Source of the DNA: an uncultured Bacteroidales bacterium
GTDB taxonomy: Bacteria; Bacteroidota; Bacteroidia; Bacteroidales; P3
DNA length: 64,000 nt
Assembly: GCA_944321735.1 (NCBI GenBank)
Contig: CALUMK010000009.1
Location: 1 to 64,000 of the forward strand
Direction of reading: 5' to 3'
Part shown: positions 9,600 to 18,730 of the stretch, in pieces
How the letters are laid out: each line of letters starts with the position of its first letter
Position numbering within the stretch: the first letter of the stretch is position 1
Program-made: the position numbers and the translations under genes
Notes under the pieces: model-generated
What the model was told of the DNA's origin: nothing
The model's input: the letters and a program-made list of their open reading frames with translations, nothing else
Database searches by the model: none

Positions 9600-9912
9600 C
9601 CTTGATTCGTTCCTATCCCTTAGCGTGTCAGAATTCCTCCCTCTGACGGTCGTTATCTATATTCGCTCCAGCCCCTTGGCGTATCCAAACCTTTCAACCC
9701 AAAGGGCTTCCCCTTGCGTGTCAGAATTCTTCCGGCCAGACGAAATGTTTTTGGCCTCAACCCCCTTGGCGTGTCAGAATCCCTCCCTCTGACGGGCAAT
9801 ATCTTGATTCGTTCCTATCCCTTGGCGTATCCAATCCTTTCAACCTAAAGGGCTTCCCCTTGCGTGTCAGAATTCCTCCCTCTGACGGGCAATATCTTGA
9901 TTCGTTCCTACC
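9600..9912. repeat. Tandemly duplicated ~146-bp compound repeat
   Basis: The 27-bp unit beginning GCGTGTCAGAATTCCTCC starts at 9623, 9716 (divergent), 9769 and 9862; a partial unit starts at 9919. Spacings alternate 93, 53, 93, 57, showing a compound ~146-bp block present about twice. A second shared segment, CTTGATTCGTTCCTA, occurs at 9601, 9802 and 9896. The block grades into the palindrome at 9913-10041 through the shared CCTTGGCGTGTCAGAA. It fills the gap between cca and the alcohol dehydrogenase gene. An open frame across it on the minus strand merely repeats the same peptide and is not a gene. Confidence 0.75.
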
Positions 9913-10041
9913 CCTTGGCGTGTCAGAAGGTGTAAGATGCAAGGCGTCGCAAGGGTGAGAAAAGCGGAGCGTACTTCCGTACGTGAGCATTTTCGAACCC
10001 CTTGCGCAACGCAGCAGATTACACCTTATCACACGCCAAGG
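9913..10041. repeat. Stop-codon-abutting imperfect palindrome (cca)
   Basis: 129 bp ending directly against the cca stop codon (10042-10044). The outer arms are CCTTGGCGTGT at 9913-9923 and its complement at 10031-10041. The arms continue imperfectly (AGGTGTAA, TGCAAGGCG/CGCAAGG), and the centre carries GCGTACTTCCGTACG. It belongs to the same family as 42548-42674, 50611-50877 and 60805-60890. As RNA it would form a long hairpin in the cca 3' untranslated region. Confidence 0.75.
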
Positions 10042-11508
10042 TTATTCTTTGACACGATCCGCCTGATTCAACCAAAACACCGCCTGACTCAGCAGCACCT
10101 GCTTGTCGTTCGGCAATCGCTCGTCTATCACCTCGTCCAGCAACCGTTTCAGGCACTTGCCCAAAATCGCCCCCCGTTCGTAGCCCACCGCGATCAAATC
10201 GCTGCCCTTGACAGCCAAGTCCTTCATGCTGAAGCAGGCATCCTGCGCCTTCACCTCCTCGAACGCCTTTTCCAGCGAGCTGATATAGGCATCGCGGTCA
10301 GGCCAATAGACCGGGTTCTGCCCCGCCGCATCGCAACGCTTCATCTGCAACAAGCGCCGGAACTGTTCTTCCCCGATACGGTTGAGCCAACGCCGGATGC
10401 TCCGCGTGGTAGGCTCCACCCGGGCATCATGCACCTCCACCAAGGTCATCACCTCCTCTTCCGTCTTGCCATCGAAACGCAGACGGTTCATGATATTCTT
10501 GCAAAGCGTCTTGCTCACATCGGCATGGCCGTAGAAATGCCCTACCCCTTGGTTATCCATCGTGAAAGTATGCGCCTTGCCCATATCATGGAAAAGAATC
10601 GTGAACTTCAACACAATATCATTGTCCGGACAAGCCTCCATCGCCTTGAGCGTATGCTCCCACACATCGTACACATGATGATGGTTATGCTGGTCGAAGC
10701 CAATCAGCGGCTTCAGTTCCGGAACCAAGAAACAGGCCACATCGGGATAATTCCGCAGCATCTCGGCCACCTTGACCCCCGAAGACTGCATGAAACGATA
10801 GAACTCCGATGTGATTCTTTCCACCGCCACATCCTTGAGCAAGGGATAGAGTTCATGAATAGCCGTATCCAGTTCCGGATCTATCGAGAAGCTGAAATGC
10901 GCCGCAAAACGCAAAGCCCGCAGAATCCGCAACGGGTCTTCGCTCAATCGCTCGTAAGCCGAACCAGCGCAACGCAGCAAAGCCGCCGCCAGATCCCGCT
11001 CCCCATGATAGGGATCAATCAAGCCCTCTTCCGGACTCCAAGCCATCGAATTAACGGTAAAGTCGCGCAAGCCCAAGTCTTCATACAAAGGATTATCCAA
11101 ATAGGTATGGCAGAAAGCACCATCCGCGTCCCTGTTCTCCAAAGCAGGCGAGACTGGCGCAGGAGAAGCCGCAGAAACCGTTCCCGGCAGCTTCCTTCCC
11201 TGCAGCAAATGCTTCTTCACCGTGCTTTTCTTACGGAACACGGTGATCTCGTAAGGCCTTCCATGCACCACTACCATCACCGTGCCATGCTTGATGCCAG
11301 CCGGAACTACCGTATAAGGCTTGTCGGCAAACACCTGCTTGACCTGCGCCGGAGTGGCCGAGGTGCAAATGTCCCAATCATGCGGCATGTTACCCATCAG
11401 GCAATCCCGCACGCATCCCCCCACTAAATAGGCCGCATAATCGGCTTCATGGAAACGTGACAAAATACGTTCCACATCTTCCGGAATTTCAATATTCTTA
11501 ATCTTCAT
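10042..11508 (-). CDS. cca: CCA tRNA nucleotidyltransferase with HD domain
   Basis: 488 residues. The nucleotidyltransferase head carries AYLVGGCVRDCLMG and the catalytic DWD (PHDWDICTSA), followed by YEITVFR. The NTP-selecting region includes DFTVNSMAW and DPLRILRALRFAAHF. A C-terminal HD domain is marked by FTILFHDMGK. The enzyme adds or repairs the 3' CCA of tRNAs in the cytoplasm, and the one tRNA gene in this window indeed lacks an encoded CCA. A low-complexity stretch near residues 100-120 (Ala/Ser/Pro-rich) sits between YEITVFR and the next conserved block. The gene stands alone, upstream of the repeat cluster. Confidence 0.92.
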   Translation of the reverse strand: MKIKNIEIPEDVERILSRFHEADYAAYLVGGCVRDCLMGNMPHDWDICTSATPAQVKQVFADKPYTVVPAGIKHGTVMVVVHGRPYEITVFRKKSTVKKHLLQGRKLPGTVSAASPAPVSPALENRDADGAFCHTYLDNPLYEDLGLRDFTVNSMAWSPEEGLIDPYHGERDLAAALLRCAGSAYERLSEDPLRILRALRFAAHFSFSIDPELDTAIHELYPLLKDVAVERITSEFYRFMQSSGVKVAEMLRNYPDVACFLVPELKPLIGFDQHNHHHVYDVWEHTLKAMEACPDNDIVLKFTILFHDMGKAHTFTMDNQGVGHFYGHADVSKTLCKNIMNRLRFDGKTEEEVMTLVEVHDARVEPTTRSIRRWLNRIGEEQFRRLLQMKRCDAAGQNPVYWPDRDAYISSLEKAFEEVKAQDACFSMKDLAVKGSDLIAVGYERGAILGKCLKRLLDEVIDERLPNDKQVLLSQAVFWLNQADRVKE

Positions 11509-11661
11509 CGTTCCCGTTTTCTAAAACTTATTCCCCCGCCACCCAATCCGCCACGCCTCCATCCTATTTATTTTCACCGAACGCGGACATCCGTTTCACG
11601 GCACTTGCTTTCATCGGCCCGCCAGCACCACAGCGCTACAGGATTCCCGTCTCACAGTCCA

Positions 11662-12810
11662 TCAATAAGCATGCTCTTCCTCTGCCAGCTCCTTCCTCGT
11701 CAACTTCTTCTTGTCGATAGCCCGCCAAGCATAAAATATATAGGCGAACACGAACGGCACCAAAATAGACACCACCGACATCACCTTGAGCGTAAAGAAG
11801 CTGGAACAGCTGTTGGCCAAGGTCAGCGAGCTCTGCAAATCCAGGTTCGACGGATAATAAGCCGTGTTGTTATAGCCCGCGCAAAGCAGCAAGGCCAGCA
11901 CCGTCAAGACCGTCCCCGTACCGGCGAACCATATCCCCTTGCGGTATTCCGGGCAGAACACCGACTTGCCCAGACCGTACAGCACACCTGCCACGCCAAT
12001 CAGAAACAGGCCCGCCACTACCGGCATCTGAATGAAATTATGCCAGTATTTATGCGGCTCCATATACACCTGGCCGGTCTCCGGACTTACCGCAAAACCG
12101 TCCTTGGCAAAAGTCCGGATCACGAACGCCAAAAAGAACAACAGGAATGGCACCGCATCCACCACCAACTGATGACGGAAACGCCCCTGCAAAGGCTCGT
12201 CATTTATATTATTGATGAAATACAGGTTTCCTAAAAGCCGAGCCAGGAACAAGACCGCGAAGCCCAGCACGATGTTCCAAGGATCCAGAAAGGCATCCAA
12301 ACCATGCGCGGCATTGCCCCACTGGCTGATTACCGGCATCGAAAACGCGGAAATGGCATCCTTGGAAACCGTGAAATTGCTGCCATTGAAGAAGGTGGCC
12401 ACCGCCGCTCCCAACAAAAGCGGGCCGAAGAAACCGTTCAGCACCAAGAAAACCTGGTAAGTCCTCCGTCCCAAAAGATTCCCGAGCTTGCCTTGAAACT
12501 CGTAGGAAACCGCTTGCAGCACAAAACTCAGCAGAATCAGCATCCAAAGCCAGTAAGCCCCTCCGAAGCTGGTGCTGTAGAACAGCGGGAACGAAGCGAA
12601 GAAGCCGCCCCCGAACGTAACCAAGGTGGTGAAAGTGAATTCCCATTTCCGGCCTGTGGAATTGACCAAAAGCTGGCGTTCCACCTCGTTCCGCCCCAGC
12701 TTGAACAGGAGGGAATTGCCGCCCTGCACAAACAAAAGGAAGACAAGAATGCCGCCCAAAAGGCTGACGATAAACCACCAGTATGCTTGTAAAAATTCGT
12801 ATGTAAACAT
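11662..12810 (-). CDS. cydB: Cytochrome bd ubiquinol oxidase subunit II
   Basis: 382 residues from the Met of MFTYEFLQAYWWF. The start is chosen because AAAGGAGG lies just upstream, and the longer frame adds only a hydrophilic tail. About eight to nine membrane helices are visible, as expected for CydB. It partners CydA in the heme b/d terminal oxidase that reduces oxygen to water with quinol in the cytoplasmic membrane. It lies 13 bp downstream of cydA. In anaerobic Bacteroidales this oxidase allows growth at nanomolar oxygen. Confidence 0.95.
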   Translation of the reverse strand: MFTYEFLQAYWWFIVSLLGGILVFLLFVQGGNSLLFKLGRNEVERQLLVNSTGRKWEFTFTTLVTFGGGFFASFPLFYSTSFGGAYWLWMLILLSFVLQAVSYEFQGKLGNLLGRRTYQVFLVLNGFFGPLLLGAAVATFFNGSNFTVSKDAISAFSMPVISQWGNAAHGLDAFLDPWNIVLGFAVLFLARLLGNLYFINNINDEPLQGRFRHQLVVDAVPFLLFFLAFVIRTFAKDGFAVSPETGQVYMEPHKYWHNFIQMPVVAGLFLIGVAGVLYGLGKSVFCPEYRKGIWFAGTGTVLTVLALLLCAGYNNTAYYPSNLDLQSSLTLANSCSSFFTLKVMSVVSILVPFVFAYIFYAWRAIDKKKLTRKELAEEEHAY

Positions 12811-12823
12811 AGCCTGTCCTCCT

Positions 12824-14413
12824 TTATTTATTGTCCGAATCCCGTTCAACGCCCGATGACGAGCCGCCTGCCACCGGCATAGTTTCCGATAGCAGCTTTC
12901 CCGATAGTCCATCCACCTTTTCCGGCCCTTTCCTTATGGCCTTGACCATGATGCCGATTTCGGCCACCAACAGGATGGTAAACAAAGCCAAGAAAATAAA
13001 GAAAGTAGTCTTGACCGATGCCGGACTGAGCGCGGACACCGCCGCATTGACCGGCAGCAAGTCCTGGATCGCCCAAGGCTGACGCCCCATCTCGGCCACC
13101 ATCCAGCCTGCCTGCCCGGCCACCATCGCCAAAGGAATGGAAACAATGGCCAGTATCTTCAGCCAGCGGAACTTGTCTCCGCTCAACAGGCCTTTGCGGT
13201 TCAAGAACCAGGACACCACAAAGAACGCTATGAAATACAATCCAAGCCCCACCATGACACGGAAAGCCCAGAAAAGCACATCCACATGAGGCACCAAATC
13301 CGCCGGTTTCTCGATATAGCCGTACCCGAAATACGAGATATGCTCATCCAACAGGGCGCGGGCCTGCGCGGCCGCCTGGGTATCGCCCGCTTCCTGCGCC
13401 TGCCTGAAATCGGCCAAAGCCTGTATCGCGATGCGCCCTCTGGCCATCTTCACTTCCGCCGGCAAAGCCGTCTCGCCGTTCGGCATCGTGTAACCGCCCT
13501 CCAGAATATTCTCAATACCGGGCACATAGCCATCGGCCGTCCGGGTCGCCAAAAACGAAAGCATATTGGGAATCTTGATTCCGGCCACCACTTCCAAGCC
13601 CTGTTCCGTCCCTCCCTGCTCCAATCCTTCCAAAGCTGCCAACTTCATCGGCTGGTGCTGCGCCACCTCGTATCCCGACTTGTCGCCGGTAAAAGCCACC
13701 ACCAAAGCCGCCACGATGCCGAAAACCGATGCCACCTTGATGCTGGATGTGGCAAAACGCTGATGCCGTCTGCGCAGCAGGTACCAACAGCTGACCCCGA
13801 TCACGAAAGCCGCTCCAAGCACCCAGCCGCTCAATACCGAATGGAAGAACTTGGTCACCGCCATCGGCTGGAATGCCACCGCCCAGAAATCCACCATCTC
13901 GTTGCGGACTGTTTCGGGATTGAACTCCATGCCCACCGGATGCTGCATCCAGGTATTGGCCACCAGAATCCACCAGGCCGAAATCGTAGCCCCGATGCCG
14001 GTGAGCCAGGTAGAAGTCAGATGAAAGCCTTTGCTTACCTTGTTCCAGCCAAAGAACATGACTGCGATGAATGTAGCCTCCATGAAGAACGCCAAGATGC
14101 CTTCGATGGCCAAAGGCGCACCGAAGATATCGCCCACGAACCAAGAGTAATTGCTCCAGTTGGTCCCGAACTGGAATTCCAGAATCAGACCGGTAGCCAC
14201 GCCTATCGCGAAATTGATCCCGAAGATCTTCATCCAGAACTTGGCGGTCTGTTTCCAAAAGGAATCGCCTGTCTTTACATAGATTGTCTCCATGATGCCC
14301 ATGATCATGGCAAGACCCAATGTCAAGGGAACAAAGAGCCAATGGTACATGGCCGTCATCGCGAACTGCGCCCGCGACCAGTCAATCAAGCTCGTAGAAA
14401 TCTGTTCAATCAT
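12824..14413 (-). CDS. cydA: Cytochrome bd ubiquinol oxidase subunit I
   Basis: 529 residues with the family hallmarks. These are the N-terminal SRAQFAMTAMYHWLFVPLTLG containing a heme-ligand His, the quinol-loop start GDKSGYEVAQHQPMKLAALEG, and GRQPWAIQDLLP late in the protein. The family holds hemes b558, b595 and d and the quinol oxidation site. The C-terminus ends in a short hydrophilic Ser/Asp-rich tail. It sits between the DUF4492 gene (99 bp upstream) and cydB (13 bp downstream). Confidence 0.96.
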   Translation of the reverse strand: MIEQISTSLIDWSRAQFAMTAMYHWLFVPLTLGLAMIMGIMETIYVKTGDSFWKQTAKFWMKIFGINFAIGVATGLILEFQFGTNWSNYSWFVGDIFGAPLAIEGILAFFMEATFIAVMFFGWNKVSKGFHLTSTWLTGIGATISAWWILVANTWMQHPVGMEFNPETVRNEMVDFWAVAFQPMAVTKFFHSVLSGWVLGAAFVIGVSCWYLLRRRHQRFATSSIKVASVFGIVAALVVAFTGDKSGYEVAQHQPMKLAALEGLEQGGTEQGLEVVAGIKIPNMLSFLATRTADGYVPGIENILEGGYTMPNGETALPAEVKMARGRIAIQALADFRQAQEAGDTQAAAQARALLDEHISYFGYGYIEKPADLVPHVDVLFWAFRVMVGLGLYFIAFFVVSWFLNRKGLLSGDKFRWLKILAIVSIPLAMVAGQAGWMVAEMGRQPWAIQDLLPVNAAVSALSPASVKTTFFIFLALFTILLVAEIGIMVKAIRKGPEKVDGLSGKLLSETMPVAGGSSSGVERDSDNK

Positions 14414-14512
14414 AGTATCAGCGTTTTTGACACATATTCAAAATCTCCATTCCCGACCACAAAGAACCTACCTGTTCTCTGAAGCCTCTTTTACTTGCTC
14501 GTCATCCTGCCT

Positions 14513-14779
14513 TTACCAAGCCTGCACCTTCCGGTTCACCAATTCCGTCCCCACAAAGTCCTCTTTCTCGGCTTCGCTCTTGCCTTTGAGGAAATCCGGG
14601 AAAAAGAACACTTTCAAAATCGCGAACATGACAAACAATTTGACAAGGATAATCAGCCAAAGGGTACGCCCCCAAGTCATGGCACGGAACCCGTCCCGGT
14701 AAAACCGCCATATCCTGACCGGCAGGCATGCCCTATGGGCAGCACAAGCCGAAACTGTATTATTTTTCTGAACTTCCAT
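14513..14779 (-). CDS. DUF4492 small membrane protein of the cyd operon
   Basis: 88 residues with one membrane helix (RTLWLIILVKLFVMFAILKVFFF) preceded by YRDGFRAMTWGRTLW and followed by a charged tail. This pattern is that of DUF4492, a Bacteroidetes family usually found directly before cydA. Its role is unknown; position suggests assembly, stability or an accessory subunit of cytochrome bd, comparable in idea to CydX in proteobacteria (inference). The first ~25 residues, Cys/Ala-rich, look non-conserved, so the true start may be further in. Confidence 0.85.
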   Translation of the reverse strand: MEVQKNNTVSACAAHRACLPVRIWRFYRDGFRAMTWGRTLWLIILVKLFVMFAILKVFFFPDFLKGKSEAEKEDFVGTELVNRKVQAW

Positions 14780-14810
14780 GTATTCCTTGTAGCTGCAAAA
14801 TCCCAGTCTG

Positions 14811-14818
14811 CAAAAATA
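14811..14818 (-). promoter_or_regulatory. -7 box of the DUF4492-cydAB operon
   Basis: The minus strand reads TATTTTTG here, matching the Bacteroidetes TAnnTTTG box, about 30 nt before the DUF4492 start. The position of the -33 element falls within the terminal repeat of the MITE copy at 14828-15020. Confidence 0.55.
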
Positions 14819-14827
14819 AACATTAAT

Positions 14828-15020
14828 CCCAAATCGGTCATTAGACTTTGGGGAGATTGCCCGCTTGTGTCATGCAGCATGCTTCTCGCCTAGCCGAAGG
14901 CGTAGCGGGCTACGTCGAGGCGTAGCGAGAAACAGGATGCGGACAGAAGCGGGCAAGATGCCCGAAAGCCTCATTTTCCCAATCAGAAACGGACATGGCG
15001 TGTCTAATGACCGATTTGGG
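14828..15020. mobile_element. MITE-like non-autonomous element, copy 2
   Basis: A 193-bp core from CCCAAATCGG to CCGATTTGGG, flanked by TTAAT on both sides (14823-14827 and 15021-15025). It is the inverted, near-identical counterpart of copy 1; only a few substitutions are visible over the stretches I compared. There is no open frame for a transposase. It lies between glycerate kinase and the cyd operon, 10 bp from the operon's -7 box. Confidence 0.8.
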
Positions 15021-15107
15021 TTAATACGGCAAGAACGGCTTCCCCCTGCAAAGAAACTGTCAACTTATTATTTACGTAACCTTAAAAACCAAAAGACAAA
15101 AACGGGG

Positions 15108-16253
15108 CTATTTCCTTGTTTCCGCCAACCGAATCAAACGGAAGATATTATCCATGGTCTGGGACAAATCGTCCATGCAGCGATACCGCACCTTTGAAAA
15201 ATCCTGCGCGACCCGGTTCGTACTGAAAACAGCAGAAACCCCTTTTCCATAAACCTCGCCAATATCTTCACCCACATCCCCGGCTACCACGATAACCGGC
15301 ACACCGGCTTGCAACGCATGACGCGCCACACCGCTAATCACCTTTCCGCCCAGACTCTGCCCGTCTATCTTCCCTTCGCCAGTGAACACGTAATCGGCCC
15401 CTTGCAAAAGTCGATCGAACCCGACCGCTTCCAACAGCATGTCGATTCCCATCCGAATCGAAGCCCCTAAAAAAGCCACCATGCCGAAGCCGCATCCGCC
15501 GGCCGCGCCCACGCCCGGTATCTGAGATGCATCCACCCCCAAATCTTTCTGCACTATCTTGTCCAAATGCCTGAGACCGGCATCCAGTTCTTCCACCATA
15601 CGGGCATCGGCCCCTTTCTGAGGCGCAAAAACATAGGCAGCCCCATTGAAACCGAACAAGGGGTTGCCTGTATCGCACATCGCCACCAAATCCATTTTGT
15701 CAATGAAAGGCTTCCTTTGGGAAAGGTCTATATGGGCTATGTTTTTCAACGTGCCCCCCACCGGGACGAATTCCCGTCCCTCTGCATCGAAAAACCGAAC
15801 CCCCAAGGCTGCCGCCAAACCGCATCCCCCGTCGTTGGTCCCGCTTCCGCCCAGACCGACCACTACCTGCCGGCAAGCATGATTCCAGGCTTCTTCTATC
15901 AGCTGCCCGACCCCATAAGTGGTCGTCACCGAAGGATCCCGGTTCTCCCGCGTCAAAGGCAATCCGGCGCAAGCCGCCATCTCGATGACCGCCGAATCGC
16001 CTATCTGCCCCCAGAACGAACCCAGCAAAGCCCCATACGGACCTTGCACGCGGGTGCTTATCTTTTCCCCGCGATGGCAGGTGGACAAAAAGGCATCCAC
16101 CGTTCCTTCCCCCCCATCGGCAATCGGTATCTCAACCACTTCCGCATCAGGAAAATAACGCAAGGCAGCTTCCCGCATCAGCCCGCAGATTTGAGCCGAA
16201 CTCATCGTTCCTTTGAACGAATCGGGTATCAAAACAATCTTTTTCATAAGCAT
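15108..16253 (-). CDS. Glycerate kinase
   Basis: 381 residues, the usual size of the GarK/GlxK family. Conserved segments are VLIPDSFKGTMSSAQI at the N-terminus, IADGGEGTVDAF, VGLGGSGTNDGGCGLAAALG, and late DYVFTGEGKIDGQS. The family phosphorylates D-glycerate with ATP to 2- or 3-phosphoglycerate in the cytoplasm. An in-frame Met two codons later (16247, MKKIVLIP) is an equally good start. It is transcribed alone, divergently from the Omp28-like pair. A 2-hydroxyacid dehydrogenase that could supply glycerate lies 5 kb away (inference). Confidence 0.92.
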   Translation of the reverse strand: MLMKKIVLIPDSFKGTMSSAQICGLMREAALRYFPDAEVVEIPIADGGEGTVDAFLSTCHRGEKISTRVQGPYGALLGSFWGQIGDSAVIEMAACAGLPLTRENRDPSVTTTYGVGQLIEEAWNHACRQVVVGLGGSGTNDGGCGLAAALGVRFFDAEGREFVPVGGTLKNIAHIDLSQRKPFIDKMDLVAMCDTGNPLFGFNGAAYVFAPQKGADARMVEELDAGLRHLDKIVQKDLGVDASQIPGVGAAGGCGFGMVAFLGASIRMGIDMLLEAVGFDRLLQGADYVFTGEGKIDGQSLGGKVISGVARHALQAGVPVIVVAGDVGEDIGEVYGKGVSAVFSTNRVAQDFSKVRYRCMDDLSQTMDNIFRLIRLAETRK

Positions 16254-16698
16254 CTGTTTTTATGGCAACGCCGTCCCCGGAAATACGGCCGATCCCGCTG
16301 CCGGCCAAGACCGCACGAGCAGGATTCATCGAAAGCCGCCTCTGCCGCACAACGCAAGCCCGGTTTCCGTATCCGCTTCGCACGAGGGATAGTTCCCTCC
16401 CGAACACAGGTAAAACAGCCTCATCGGCCCACACGCAAGGCGCAAAAGTCGTATAAAGTTAGCCATTTTTCGTTTCATGTCCGCCAAATCTTGCTTTTTT
16501 TGTATTTTTGCAAATTTCATGCGTTCCGAACCTTGCGCTTCCTCTAACCGTCCGGCTCGAACATAGCCACCCAAAACAAACCCAGGATGCCAGAACGATA
16601 AACCGACAATCCATGCCGGAGGCCAAACGCAAGGAAACGCAGCGAACAAAACGGGAGTCGGCTTCCGCAAGGCATCCGCCAAAACCAAAACCATCAAA
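16254..16698. promoter_or_regulatory. Divergent intergenic region, glycerate kinase / Omp28-like pair
   Basis: 445 bp without a credible gene. A TATTTTTG box at 16503-16510, followed by CAAATTTC, is the best promoter candidate for the plus-strand Omp28-like genes and predicts a leader of roughly 180 nt. I see no clear operator or riboswitch. Confidence 0.45.
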
Positions 16699-18519
16699 AT
16701 GAAAAAAGTCATCACCGGCCTCCTGCTCCTCGGCGCAGGAGTCTGTTTCCCGGCTTCCGCGCAGGAACGCTTCGTGTCGGAAGAGCCGCAGAACCGCAAC
16801 GCCGTATTGGAGGAATTCACCGGGGCGGGCTGTCCCAACTGCCCTGCCGCGCACAAGTTAGCCAGCCAGATCTACACGGCCAACGCGGGGGATTTCGTCC
16901 TCATCAACATTCATACAACCAGCTTGGCATCGCCTTCGGAAAGCGGAAACGTTGACCTACGGAGCGATTACGGGAGTGCCCTTGCCAGCCAGGCCGGCGT
17001 AAACGCGCTGCCGAAGGGAACCATCAACCGGCATAGGTTCGAGGGATCTGAAGACATGGCCAGCACCTCGCGGGCTTGGGCCGGATGGGCGGAAGAAATC
17101 CTGGCGAGCCCCTCGTACGCCAACATCGCCGCCCGCGCCACCATCGACCCGCAGAACCGCTCGGTGGAACTCAGAGTCCAGATTTATTACACGGGCAACT
17201 CCCCCGCAGATGCCAACTACTTGAACGTGGCCCTGCTCCAGGACAGCATCGCCGCCCGTCAAGAGGCGGGCGGGGCGAATCCCGCGCAATCGCTGCCGGA
17301 CGGACGTTACCTGCACATGCACGTGCTGCGGGACATGCTCACCGGCCAGTGGGGCGAGGAAATCACGACCACCACGGCAGGTTCTTTTGTGGAAAAGACC
17401 TACACGTATGCCATTCCGGATGCCATCCGGGATGTCCCGGTGGACCCGTACAGCATCCGCTTCGCTGTCTTCCTGTCCGAAGGCCACGATGAAATCGTGA
17501 CCGGCTGCAACGCCGGGCTCACCTACACCGAGGGCGGGCCGGACATCCTCTACCATTTCGGGGCGGTAAAGCAAGCGCCCAACAACACCTGCGATGCCAA
17601 CATCCGCATCTCGGCCAACATCGAGGTCCTGGTAGCCACCGAACCCATCGAGTCGCTGGACTTCAACTTCGACACGCCCTCAGGACGGGAAAAGTTCAGT
17701 GCCACCTTCAACCCGCCGTTAGAGGCCGGCGATGTGGGTTCGTTCACCAGCGAGCCCTTGGAATTCCGTGCCAACGAAAGCGGGTCGACATGGCTCTACC
17801 TGACGAAAATCAACGGTTCGGAAGACTATCCCCTGCCGGATGCCATGTCGCTGCGCTTTTCCAAGAACTACGTGGACGTGCCTACGGAAGAGATGATCCT
17901 GACCGTGGCGCAGGACATGATGGGCGGGGAAATCACCTGGGACTTGGTGTCTTCCGAGGGTGACACCCTCGGCTTCGGGGGACCTTACGACACCCTCGAC
18001 CTAGAAGGCATCCTGCCGCACACCCACGAACTGACCTTGATCGATGGTTGCCACCAGCTTACCATCCATGATGCGGGCGGGGACGGCATCAACAACGGGC
18101 AAGGCGAAGGATACATCCAAATCGACAACGCGGAGGGAGACAGCCTGGTCCGCTTCTCCGAAGCCTATACCGACCAATTGGTCATCATGGTTTCGCACAA
18201 CCTCTCAGACGAACCTGACCCGGGCCCGGTGGACACGACCGCCAATGAAAGCAGGATTGCTGATTTCCCGGCCGTAGTCATCCCCAACCCGGCCTCCGAT
18301 GCCGCCTTGCTGCATATCGACATGGAGCAAAGCCAGACCGTGTCCATCCGCGTGATGAACACGTCCGGGCAATGCGTGGCAGACTTGGGCAGCCGCCTGC
18401 TGCCGCAAGGGCGGAACACGATCGAGCTTCCCGTCCGGGAGCTGTCCGCCGGCCTGTATTTCATCGCCATCCAAAGCGAGAACCGGATCGGCGTGCGGAA
18501 ACTGATGGTGAACCGGTAA
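16699..18519 (+). CDS. Omp28-like surface protein with T9SS sorting tail (first of tandem pair)
   Basis: 606 residues. A signal peptide ends near AQERF (residue 22). The N-terminal Omp28-type thioredoxin-like domain has VLEEFTGAGCPNCPAAH, with a Cys45-x-x-Cys48 pair. A middle region of beta-rich modules follows, with YDTLDLEG and DAGGDGINNGQGEGYIQI segments. The C-terminus is a type IX sorting domain: VVIPNPASDAALL, VRELSAGLYFIAI and a final LMVNR. Omp28 is a known outer-membrane lipoprotein/adhesin family of Porphyromonas; the CxxC suggests thiol-disulfide chemistry at the surface, which is not shown. It is closely related in layout to the next gene. Confidence 0.88.
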   Translation: MKKVITGLLLLGAGVCFPASAQERFVSEEPQNRNAVLEEFTGAGCPNCPAAHKLASQIYTANAGDFVLINIHTTSLASPSESGNVDLRSDYGSALASQAGVNALPKGTINRHRFEGSEDMASTSRAWAGWAEEILASPSYANIAARATIDPQNRSVELRVQIYYTGNSPADANYLNVALLQDSIAARQEAGGANPAQSLPDGRYLHMHVLRDMLTGQWGEEITTTTAGSFVEKTYTYAIPDAIRDVPVDPYSIRFAVFLSEGHDEIVTGCNAGLTYTEGGPDILYHFGAVKQAPNNTCDANIRISANIEVLVATEPIESLDFNFDTPSGREKFSATFNPPLEAGDVGSFTSEPLEFRANESGSTWLYLTKINGSEDYPLPDAMSLRFSKNYVDVPTEEMILTVAQDMMGGEITWDLVSSEGDTLGFGGPYDTLDLEGILPHTHELTLIDGCHQLTIHDAGGDGINNGQGEGYIQIDNAEGDSLVRFSEAYTDQLVIMVSHNLSDEPDPGPVDTTANESRIADFPAVVIPNPASDAALLHIDMEQSQTVSIRVMNTSGQCVADLGSRLLPQGRNTIELPVRELSAGLYFIAIQSENRIGVRKLMVNR

Positions 18520-18730
18520 GTCCACCCGCAGAACCGCCCCTGAAGCCATAGCTAACCGGAGAGAAGCCTGAACGCCTTCCCGCCGGATGCCGAACATTCC
18601 TGAAAGGAGAGGCGAGTTTTCAAAAGAAACGGCGGTCTTGCAAGGAAATAACGTCAACCAACGCCAAGGAGGCGGAATGGAACCCGCCGCCTGCCGTTTT
18701 GCAACAGAATACGAAAAAAACAACAAAATC

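Noticed and set aside
9600-9912. CRISPR-like array
   Set aside because: Repeat units alternate at two spacings, the intervening segments are themselves repeated, and no cas gene is present.
9757-10032. 91-codon minus-strand frame with a repeated RNESRYCPSEGGILTR peptide
   Set aside because: The peptide repeat merely reflects the DNA repeat block and palindrome; there is no start context or family resemblance.
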